NCBI GenBank assembly: GCA_905221605.1
Contig: CAJNDS010000413.1
Coordinates: 1-62,000 of the forward strand
Source of the DNA: Symbiodinium natans
Taxonomy: Eukaryota; Sar; Dinophyceae; Suessiales; Symbiodiniaceae
DNA length: 62,000 nucleotides
Reading direction: 5' to 3'
The position numbers and the translations under genes were made by a program. Shown here piece by piece: positions 37,986-45,960 of this stretch. The notes under the pieces were generated by a model. The model searched no databases. It was not told where the DNA came from and was given only the letters and a program-made list of their open reading frames with translations. Every line of letters begins with the position of its first letter. Within the stretch, counting starts at the first letter, position 1.

Positions 37986-40349
37986 TCACAGCGCCGCAGC
38001 CACACATAGCCACACATCCCTCCAGGATGCGAAAATCGGGCAAACGCGCGTTGCGTGAAGAAAGCTCCAGTCGTCATCGCCGCATAGGCACGGCAAATTC
38101 TGAGACCGATGACGAGCTGTTCGCCCATCCATAAATGGATGGTGTCCACAACGTGCTAATGACCACTCACGCACAACTGATGATTGCAAGCGAGAGTTGT
38201 GGACATATGAGCAAAAGGTCATGTGGCTGTGGCACTGGGCAAACAAGCGGAGCGAAGGCATAGCCGCAACTTCATTACGGCAGGCAGCCACTGCATTCCT
38301 ATGCAAGGCGGGGCGCATGCAGCGACGTTGCCACACAGCAAGAGCGCGCGGGCTGCAGCCCGGCGACACCCCCCACAAGTGTGGCATATCAATACCGTTC
38401 TCGCACAAACTAGTGGACACCTGCTGGGCCCAAGAACCCTGCCGCCCTAGGGCATAGCGAAATACACGAGCAGCCAGACCTCGATGAGCACCATCAGGAT
38501 GCACAGAGGACAGGCGCCCAAACAAACCGAACTGAGCCCTGAAAACCTCAAAGGCAAAAGAAACCCAGCCCAATTCGCCCAGCACAGCTGCACCTGGAGC
38601 CCCGGCAGGCCACTGCAACAGACGACGACCCCATTGCCGCAGCTTGGTATCCAAAAATGAAATGGAAGCAGCACTCAGAAATTGGGAGCCGTAGAGCATC
38701 GACGGGAGAACGTATGATTGAAACAAACTGCGGCGAAACCCGGTGGGCAACTGACGATTCTCGGCCCAGGCGAGGAATTGATGAAATTTGCGGTTACTCT
38801 TTTCATAAAGCCGACGGCCATGCTTTGACCATGCCCTCGACGATTGAAACAAAACACCAAGGTAACAGTACTCTGAAACCACTGGCACGTCAGCGCCTTG
38901 CAGGCGGAAGTGAAAATTGGGCGCCCTACAACCCACAACAAGAACAGCAGTTTTCTCAGGCCCTATGCCAAAAGAGAATCTCCAACTGGATCCCCAAGCT
39001 TCAATGGCATCCAGGGCCCGCTGCAAATCTCGAGGGTTCTCAGCCAACACAACCAAGTCATCAGCGTAAAGCAGCAGCGTGAGCCTGAGCGAGCCGCTGC
39101 CGCCGAGGGGAACACCAGGGCACGCGGCACGGACAGCTGCGGAGATGCTGTCAAACAAGATGTTGAAAAGGAGTGGGCCCAAAACACTGCCTTGACGGAC
39201 GCCAGCGGTTTCCGACCAGGGCTGAGACATGGATCCATTCACCGCAACACGCGCGGACGTGTCAGTCAAAAGATCGTCCAACACTTTCCAAGTGGAGCCT
39301 GTGACACCCAAATCAGCTAACCTAACCTTGACCGCATCCCTCCAAGCGACATCAAACGCTTTACGCACATCGACGAAGGCGCAGAACGTGCGCTTGCGGG
39401 CCCTGAGGCGTAGACATTCAGCAAGAGTGTAAACGTGTTCTTCAGCACCCCACCGGAAGCCTGCCTGACTTTCATCAATTTGCGGGCTGACATGTGGCAA
39501 CAGGCGCTTTAACAACAATCTCTCGAAAATCTTTAATGCGCAACACAACAAACTTATGGGTCGATAATTTGTGAATTCCTCGGCCGAACCGGTTTTATGC
39601 AAGGGCTTGACAATAGCAGTCCGCCACACCGAGGGGACAACAGCCCAGAACCGAACGAGCTCAAAGAAAGACAATAACGCCGAACGAAGAATGCCGTCAT
39701 CAACCTTAAAGGCCTCATATGTCAAGCCGTCGGGACCCGGCGCTTTCTTCAAGGGCAGTTCTTGAAGAACTTGCACAAGTTCGGGTTCAGAGAACGGATA
39801 ATCCAACCGGCCGGTCGTACAAGCCATCTGTTCACGCAACCGACGGAGACGAGGTGCCAGATCTTGGGCATCAACCCCGCTCTCGCGAGGGCCTGGCACG
39901 GCGGAAGCCGGGACATCGCGAAAGTGACAACGCCAGGCCTCCAAGCAAGCTTCACCCTCAACGTAATTGCACTCGGACGACGCAGAACGCATGCAGCGCG
40001 GGACAGAGTGCCTGGAGGTTCCAAGTTGTCGCCGAATGTTCCTGGCAGCAATGCACGGATTCGATTGCGCGGCGTGCTCCTGGGATTGAAGCCACGTGTG
40101 CCAAAAGATTGCTTTCTTTTTGCGAACCAAATGGTGAAAGTGGAGCCTTTTCGCGCGCAAGGCCTGCTGGGCAGCAGGGGTGCGTTCGCGACACCAACGA
40201 CGCCACGCAGCATTTTTACCAACCATGGCATCATAACATTCTCCGTCCCACCAATCCGGTTGAGGACGGCGGCCCACTCGTTTAGGACGCAAGGTGGGAG
40301 CACACGAATGCCATAACATGGAAACGAATTCACCGTAAAGGATGTCCAC
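37986..40349 (-). CDS. LINE ORF2, reverse transcriptase part
   Basis: 787 codons of open frame. A linker is followed by the RT core: KKAPGPDGLTYEAF, KPLHKTGSAEEFTNYRPISL, FVDVRKAFDVAWRD, GVRQGSVLGPLLF and the catalytic YADD (39068-39057). The C-terminus has a Cys/His cluster (CLCGDD...H...C) typical of LINE ORF2. It copies element RNA into DNA at the nicked target. The frame does not connect to the endonuclease frame upstream: a shift occurs near 40350-40380. It stops at 37986, yet a frame continuing to 37817 is conserved in the truncated copy at 37354-37581, so a second shift lies near 38000. Residues before the first homology have no sure start. Confidence 0.9.
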   Translation of the reverse strand: MDILYGEFVSMLWHSCAPTLRPKRVGRRPQPDWWDGECYDAMVGKNAAWRRWCRERTPAAQQALRAKRLHFHHLVRKKKAIFWHTWLQSQEHAAQSNPCIAARNIRRQLGTSRHSVPRCMRSASSECNYVEGEACLEAWRCHFRDVPASAVPGPRESGVDAQDLAPRLRRLREQMACTTGRLDYPFSEPELVQVLQELPLKKAPGPDGLTYEAFKVDDGILRSALLSFFELVRFWAVVPSVWRTAIVKPLHKTGSAEEFTNYRPISLLCCALKIFERLLLKRLLPHVSPQIDESQAGFRWGAEEHVYTLAECLRLRARKRTFCAFVDVRKAFDVAWRDAVKVRLADLGVTGSTWKVLDDLLTDTSARVAVNGSMSQPWSETAGVRQGSVLGPLLFNILFDSISAAVRAACPGVPLGGSGSLRLTLLLYADDLVVLAENPRDLQRALDAIEAWGSSWRFSFGIGPEKTAVLVVGCRAPNFHFRLQGADVPVVSEYCYLGVLFQSSRAWSKHGRRLYEKSNRKFHQFLAWAENRQLPTGFRRSLFQSYVLPSMLYGSQFLSAASISFLDTKLRQWGRRLLQWPAGAPGAAVLGELGWVSFAFEVFRAQFGLFGRLSSVHPDGAHRGLAARVFRYALGRQGSWAQQVSTSLCENGIDMPHLWGVSPGCSPRALAVWQRRCMRPALHRNAVAACRNEVAAMPSLRLFAQCHSHMTFCSYVHNSRLQSSVVREWSLARCGHHPFMDGRTARHRSQNLPCLCGDDDWSFLHATRVCPIFASWRDVWLCVAAAL

Positions 40350-41248
40350 ATCACACGACGATCAGCAACAGTACAGCATGGGTTTTCTCGACGTAGGCGG
40401 AGGAGCTTCTCAGACCAGGCCAACAAACGCGGGCGCAAGCTGCAAATGCTTGGACCCCAGTCACGCACCGATGGCCAACTTGGAGAAGCATCCTCAACAG
40501 GAGGCGCGGACACCTTCACTTGGAAGGTGAGGACCTTATGGTCGCTGCCGAGGACGGGACAGCATGAGCTTTCAGGGCACCCGCATGAAGAACCATCGTG
40601 CACAACAACATCACAAACGTCCAACGTTTGCGACGCCAAAACCAAGTCGATGCTTGAGCCAGAGCGATGGGTTGGGACCCCGAAGGGATTCGCGATAACG
40701 AGTTGAAAGTCTGCACAAATGCCACGGATTAGCTCACGGAGCTGCCGCTCGCAGGAGCGCTCACGCGCCGACCCCATAACTTCTCCCATATACACATTGG
40801 AATCGCCAGCTAGCAATAATTGGCAACGCGGGTGGAGGCGAAGGACTTCCTGAATTGACGCGCGAAGTTCGTGCCAAAAGTTCACACGCACAGCCACAGG
40901 CATGCCAACGTGAGGCGCGTAAAAACTACAAACCAAAATGGGATGAGTCGTATTGGATTGCGGGGCGAAGCATCTCCATCTCAAACGTGATGAGGCAGCG
41001 TGGAGCGAAACTGGCGCCGAGGATGACGCCCCATTGACAAGGAAACCAGCCTCACAGCCATGAACACCTTGAGGCCCATCATACACGTATGGCTGATCAA
41101 CTGGTAAAGCTGCTCCGGCAGGGGCACGCGTTTCCTGGACGCACACAAGGTCAACATTCCAAGTTTGCAACAAGCCGGTCAAACCATGGAAAGCAGCGTG
41201 CTCCGATCCGCTCGGCAACCACAGTCGGTTGCAATTCAAAAGCGCCAA
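39749..41248 (-). CDS. LINE ORF2, apurinic-type endonuclease part
   Basis: A 499-codon frame whose first about 260 codons form an endonuclease/exonuclease/phosphatase fold with the catalytic pattern intact: LNCNRL, VCVQET, CSFYAPH, LAGDSN, SSIDLVLAS and GSDHKV. It nicks the target DNA for target-primed reverse transcription. The first codon is TTG, three bases past the ORF1 stop, and the frame is open further upstream, overlapping ORF1 in another phase. ORF2 may therefore be expressed by frameshifting or reinitiation. Codons beyond about 300 are out of frame with the reverse transcriptase and are not real protein. Confidence 0.8.
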   Translation of the reverse strand: MALLNCNRLWLPSGSEHAAFHGLTGLLQTWNVDLVCVQETRAPAGAALPVDQPYVYDGPQGVHGCEAGFLVNGASSSAPVSLHAASSRLRWRCFAPQSNTTHPILVCSFYAPHVGMPVAVRVNFWHELRASIQEVLRLHPRCQLLLAGDSNVYMGEVMGSARERSCERQLRELIRGICADFQLVIANPFGVPTHRSGSSIDLVLASQTLDVCDVVVHDGSSCGCPESSCCPVLGSDHKVLTFQVKVSAPPVEDASPSWPSVRDWGPSICSLRPRLLAWSEKLLRLRRENPCCTVADRRVMWTSFTVNSFPCYGIRVLPPCVLNEWAAVLNRIGGTENVMMPWLVKMLRGVVGVANAPLLPSRPCARKGSTFTIWFAKRKQSFGTRGFNPRSTPRNRIRALLPGTFGDNLEPPGTLSRAACVLRRPSAITLRVKLAWRPGVVTFAMSRLPPCQALARAGLMPKIWHLVSVGCVNRWLVRPAGWIIRSLNPNLCKFFKNCP

Positions 41249-41250
41249 AC

Positions 41251-44200
41251 TCAGATAGTGCGGCCCCCGCGGTGTTGACGAATACGACGAGGGCCGCCCC
41301 CGTTTCCCGACACATCTTCCTGGGCAAAGGTGCGTAACTCTTCAAGAGATGTGCGAATATGAGCAGGAAGATGATCTACATGATCGGGCAGGCCTGAACA
41401 CATCTCAAAGAGATAGCGCCGCAAAGGGGCCTCGATAACGGAGGAGGTCCACGGGTGCCCAGAACGACTGTTCGACTGACCGCAGCACCTAGGACTGACA
41501 CAGTGTGCTTCACAGTAGCCGGTCCGACAAGCGTCCGCAACAAGCCCGGCACAGCCATGACGCCGGCAACGACGTGTGAGAGGGGCATCGCGACAAGGGC
41601 AACTTGTGCTAGCATACCGAGCACAGTGCTGCGGACAAAATCCTGTTCGGCAGTTCGACTGGACCAACACCCAACAGTTGTCATGGCTACACACGCGTCG
41701 ACGCGGCGGTGCGTTACGATCAGGAGGTTGCGCAGGGACAGAGTGCAGCCGTGTCCTGCATGCGCAGCTTCGGCTATAACAATGGAACGCACAGTAGCCT
41801 GAAGTACAATTGGGTCCAACTTCAGAGTCGCAATCATGACGGCGGCACGCTTGGGTTGGTGGAGCCGTGGGCACCGACGTGCCGCAATGGCGCGGGGGCC
41901 CTTGTGTGCAAGAACAACGCGGGCTGAAGCAGTGGGCAGCACAGAAGCCTGTTCGACAGGAAGTGGCAACAACACCCTGACAACCCGGCCGTCGACAGGA
42001 GCGGGGCGACTGCACAGCGGCCGCAGCAGGGGCATCTGCCAAGCTGACATTACATGGACAACGTCGGCTGGAGCAATGAGAAGGGCAAAAACCCGTGCGA
42101 CATGCATCTGCACATGAATTACGGCAATTGGCGCGTCGACAAACACGCACATCCGGCGCGAGCTCGGCGTGGTTGGTGTCGGCATGTTCACGCGAGACAG
42201 GGCGCGGGTAGCGCGCAGGAGGAGGCGGAGGAACCGGTGGCACGCGAACGTCATGCTGACCCGGAGGCGGATGAGCACCTGGCGCTTGCGCACCCTGCGC
42301 AACGGGATTCGAAGCAGAGGAGACCGGAGGAACCGAACAGAAAAGATCCAAGCGACTGGACAGTGTGGAGAGCGTGTGCTGCAATTGGGCCTGACCTTGA
42401 ATCAATTCCTCAACCAGGCGTGGCAAGTTTTGCAATGACGCAATGCATCCACTTTCTATTTGACCATCACACTCCGGAACAACGTTACAGTTTGTGCGAT
42501 GGCCCGTCACGACAGACACCCCAGACGCCAGAGAGTTTGGAAGTTCCCCCGAATTGCTTCCAGGTGTGCACTGCGAAACCTCAAGAGGGGGCGGAGCGGG
42601 CAACGCAGGAGCTTCGGGGATACGCTGTGGCATGACATCAATAGAAGTGTAAGTCCATGATTCAAAGAGAGGGAGCAATGACTCACGTATGACCTGTTCG
42701 TCACCATGGAAGAACACAGTCATTTGGGACACATGATACAAAACCCCACAACGAGCACGAGCACCACGACCATTGTTAGCATCACGTGGAGGGGCGGCGG
42801 GAAAAATGCGCAGCCACACTCCCCAAGCAGTAGGGCCTTCCATGCGGAGATCTGGTCGTCCAATGCCAGAAAACTGGCCAGAGTCAATCATCTCACGAAT
42901 CCTACGGGCAAATTCGTCACGAGGCTCACAAACGAAACGTGTGAAGCGTGTAAGTTGAGGTGGAACGGAAGCAACAGGAACAGAGGCTCCCAAGGCGGCG
43001 CTATCGACCTCCTCTCCCGCGTCCGGCGCGGCTCGGACACGGCTGGGCACAGAGCCTCCCAACGTCTGGTCTTGCTCCAAAACACACGGTGTCACGGGTG
43101 CCTGGAAGCATTCAACACAAGCTGCAAAACGGCAACCATGCCCACATCGAAAATATGAGACCTCGCGGGCGAGCCTCATGTTGCACACGGAACAACGACG
43201 CAAAGCACCAAAACGTGAAGTGACATGGCGCGAACAGGCATGCTCATGCAAGTTGATACGCAGCACAGGTGCAAGATCAACGGCATCAACTGAAGGTTCC
43301 TGCATCATTACCCCGCGACTGGGCTCAGAGGAACTCCGATTACAAGCTGAAGCATTGAACCGCGAGTTGCTTGCTGCAGCATGTCCATGAGCAAGTGACA
43401 AACCTGCGTGGCCATTTGGAACCCGATGTGGTCCGGACAACATCTGTTGTCGAACGTGGCTTGGACCACTCGAGTCACATGAAAGGCTTGAAAGATCCAC
43501 GGGCCAACTGCCTGTGTTCCGAAATGCCGTCACCGCTGACTCAAGATCTGACGCAAGCCGTAGACCGCCAAAAACTTGCAACAGTAAATCCTGAAGTTGG
43601 TTTGGGATATGACCGTGCACGTCAACAACTCCAGGGAGAACAACTGCGAGCCCGACGACATCATGCGACTGGGTAGCAAGTTGTGCTAAGTGCTGCGCGG
43701 CAGCCGCATCCCCAGTTCGACTGAAGCACTGCATCATTGAAGCATCATGTTGGCACGCAATCTGCAACAACTCGGCATATGCTTGTGCAACAAAACCAAG
43801 TTCACAAGTCTGATTGCGCAAACACTGACACGCAGCCTCAAACCACGGAATTGCATTCGCCCATGCTCTCACAACCTCGTCTTGTAACAGCCCTCCCGCA
43901 TGCAACAGCAGCGGGCAATATAAAAAAGAATTAGTGGCTTCATCATTGCTTGTCGGAGGGAGACCAGCGAAATAACCCAAGTTCGCAACGCAATTTGCCG
44001 TCCTGGATGACTGCAAAGGCATGGGTGCCCGTGCATCAGTTTGGCGCGGTTCGTCCGACAATTGGCCCGTGGCACCGCACATCCATGCGTATGATCCGTT
44101 CTGTAAATCCAAGCACAAACGGCAGCCACTTTGCAAAGCACATGCATGGTTGACACGCAAAGCAGAAAGCCGATCATCATGTTGGTCCACAGTTCGACCG

Positions 44201-44865
44201 CACGAATTGCAAACCCAGTTTCCTATCCAACCTACGGGCATTCTACAACCAAGGTCGTTCGTTTCAAATTGTTGAATTGGAGCCCATGTCATACGCCGAC
44301 TTGCAGCGCTGATGTTCAATGCAATCAAGCGTTCACAACACAGCACAACAAGGTCGTGCGGCTCAGCCGGTATTACCGGGTCCTCCGGCTCGGCTTGCAC
44401 TGGCAGCTGCTGCCAGTTCCGAGAAAAATGCACACCATGCTCCTCGCAAGCAACCTGGAGCTCCCGGTCTGCCTCAACCCCTGGCCAAGCCATTCGGCAG
44501 TGTGGACACTGCGGACGGTGATTTCGCAACCTCAACTGCGCAGCGCAGTTCAAATGCAATTGCAAGCGGCAAGAACAAGGCCACCTCCAACCAGGATCTT
44601 CGCTGGGGACGATTTCGCAACAACAAATCGGACGACAGGTGTTCGCGTCCATGCACGCGGGCGTGAGCCCATGTGCCCCTCCCGCAAGCGTAGACTCAGG
44701 CGTCGTTAGCTGGTCCTCGCCAAATCTGCTATCCAGTATCACCGGAGAGTTTCCAGCCCCCTCTGGACCGCCATATGTCCCACTTCCTGCCCCACGCCGG
44801 GGCGGTGTGCACGTTCGACCATATCGATGCCCCATGGGTGTACGACTCATATCACGCGGCATCAC
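41251..44865 (-). CDS. LINE ORF1, zinc-binding protein with RING-like domain and five Cys-rich repeats
   Basis: 1204 codons from an ATG about 210 bp after the relic spliced leaders. Near residues 77-125 is a RING-like cluster (CRPICCCEI ... CSCRLQLHLNC ... CPHC). Two further Cys/His clusters lie near 218-250 and 560-590. The last third has five tandem repeats of the form CRxxxC...CRTGFCxxHC...C (for example CRTGFCPSHC, CRTGFCAAHC, CTSGYCAFHC). ORF1 proteins of LINEs package element RNA; metal-binding repeats fit nucleic-acid binding here, but RNA binding is inferred. A RING domain, if active, would suggest ubiquitin ligation, which is unusual for ORF1. The frame is intact, unlike ORF2. Confidence 0.8.
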   Translation of the reverse strand: MMPRDMSRTPMGHRYGRTCTPPRRGAGSGTYGGPEGAGNSPVILDSRFGEDQLTTPESTLAGGAHGLTPACMDANTCRPICCCEIVPSEDPGWRWPCSCRLQLHLNCAAQLRLRNHRPQCPHCRMAWPGVEADRELQVACEEHGVHFSRNWQQLPVQAEPEDPVIPAEPHDLVVLCCERLIALNISAASRRMTWAPIQQFETNDLGCRMPVGWIGNWVCNSCGRTVDQHDDRLSALRVNHACALQSGCRLCLDLQNGSYAWMCGATGQLSDEPRQTDARAPMPLQSSRTANCVANLGYFAGLPPTSNDEATNSFLYCPLLLHAGGLLQDEVVRAWANAIPWFEAACQCLRNQTCELGFVAQAYAELLQIACQHDASMMQCFSRTGDAAAAQHLAQLATQSHDVVGLAVVLPGVVDVHGHIPNQLQDLLLQVFGGLRLASDLESAVTAFRNTGSWPVDLSSLSCDSSGPSHVRQQMLSGPHRVPNGHAGLSLAHGHAAASNSRFNASACNRSSSEPSRGVMMQEPSVDAVDLAPVLRINLHEHACSRHVTSRFGALRRCSVCNMRLAREVSYFRCGHGCRFAACVECFQAPVTPCVLEQDQTLGGSVPSRVRAAPDAGEEVDSAALGASVPVASVPPQLTRFTRFVCEPRDEFARRIREMIDSGQFSGIGRPDLRMEGPTAWGVWLRIFPAAPPRDANNGRGARARCGVLYHVSQMTVFFHGDEQVIRESLLPLFESWTYTSIDVMPQRIPEAPALPAPPPLEVSQCTPGSNSGELPNSLASGVSVVTGHRTNCNVVPECDGQIESGCIASLQNLPRLVEELIQGQAQLQHTLSTLSSRLDLFCSVPPVSSASNPVAQGAQAPGAHPPPGQHDVRVPPVPPPPPARYPRPVSREHADTNHAELAPDVRVCRRANCRNSCADACRTGFCPSHCSSRRCPCNVSLADAPAAAAVQSPRSCRRPGCQGVVATSCRTGFCAAHCFSPRCSCTQGPPRHCGTSVPTAPPTQACRRHDCDSEVGPNCTSGYCAFHCYSRSCACRTRLHSVPAQPPDRNAPPRRRVCSHDNCWVLVQSNCRTGFCPQHCARYASTSCPCRDAPLTRRCRRHGCAGLVADACRTGYCEAHCVSPRCCGQSNSRSGHPWTSSVIEAPLRRYLFEMCSGLPDHVDHLPAHIRTSLEELRTFAQEDVSGNGGGPRRIRQHRGGRTI

Positions 44866-45073
44866 GCAGCAGCTGACAATGCCCTTTTTTCAGGGTGTCG
44901 TAAATGTTGCCATGGCTCACCCAGGAAATCAATGTGCTTGGTGTTATGCCTGACAACAATGAAGTCAACTTCAAACGGTTGCATCGCCAGTCTGCGGTCA
45001 TTATCGCTTGCATGTTTCACTGTTCTGACCGTGACCCACGGTGGATTCTGGGCATTCCTCTAACCGTTCCGGG

Positions 45074-45120
45074 CTTGAGCCAAAATGGCTTGAGCCAAAA
45101 TGGCTTGAGCCAAAATGGCT
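45074..45120 (-). repeat. Three tandem relic spliced leaders
   Basis: On the minus strand the 15-bp unit CCATTTTGGCTCAAG is repeated three times without error (45118-45104, 45103-45089, 45088-45074), preceded by TAG. The dinoflagellate spliced leader ends TAGCCATTTTGGCTCAAG. When a retroposed, trans-spliced transcript is transcribed again, the AG of the old leader can act as acceptor, leaving exactly this 15-base remnant under each new leader. The three units therefore record at least three rounds of trans-splicing and reverse transcription. Confidence 0.9.
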
Positions 45121-45960
45121 ATATACATATATATATATAACATAATAGAGCATATGAATCATATGAAACCAATACAAGATCAAACAAAATTCTTGTGTCA
45201 TAATGACATGATACCCTAGTATAGTGACAAATTAACATAGACTACATTGACATGAGAAGAATACGAATATGATATAATGATATCATAACCCAAGAATACA
45301 AAAAAACACTGTATAGTACAACCATACATAAAACCATATGATATTGCAATATGATGATAGACTAATATATACACATAAAATATGTGAAACACATAAAAAA
45401 CCGAACAGTCCGAACATATGAAACACATAAAGATAGAAAGCATGACAAATGTTTAAAAACACTTTTGGTGTAATCATATAATGAGGGATTGATATAATGA
45501 TATCATAGCATACAATGCTCAACAGCAATTTAACAGTATATTCATATATCAATATACTAATGTATTCCTGTAGTAAGATAGTACTATACTCATATACTTG
45601 TGTAATCATTTATTACTATAATCATATAGCAGTAAAATGATAAAATGAACGATGTACAAGTACAATGGTATGAGGGCCTCAGTTAAGGGTCTTCCTATAA
45701 GGCACAAACGGTCTTTAGGGAAGCTGTGCGTTTTGGACGGCCGTGCAAGGGAGCAATACAAGCTGTTTATGCAATCTGAAGCTCTAATCATAATCGTAAT
45801 AACAATAACAGGATTAGCAGCAATACCAATAAATATAGCAATGCAGACAGAAGTTCTAGAAATAATCAACTAGGAACAACAAGTATAAATAACAGTTTCT
45901 ATATATATATATATATACACATATAAATAAACATAAATAAGTACATACATATGTATATAA
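45121..45960. other. AT-rich block upstream of the LINE
   Basis: Base composition drops sharply to AT-rich sequence with many ATAT, CATATG and TATC runs, unlike the GC-rich LINE and the flanking DNA. The centre (45660-45785) is less AT-rich and has a short open frame (KGLPIRHKRSLGKLCVLDG). No gene is recognised. Candidates are organelle-derived DNA, an AT-rich spacer, or an old mobile element. Confidence 0.5.

Larger units (their letters stand above)
37704..45120 (-). mobile_element. LINE-type non-LTR retrotransposon with relic spliced leaders at its 5' end
   Basis: The element runs leftwards for 7.4 kb: three tandem relic spliced leaders (45120-45074), a 200-bp leader, ORF1 (44865-41251), an endonuclease region and a reverse transcriptase region (41248-37986), then a 3' tail ending at 37704, placed by comparison with the truncated copy at 37251. 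No poly(A) tail or clear target duplication is seen. ORF2 carries at least two frame disruptions, so this copy is probably inactive unless they are assembly errors. Confidence 0.85.
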
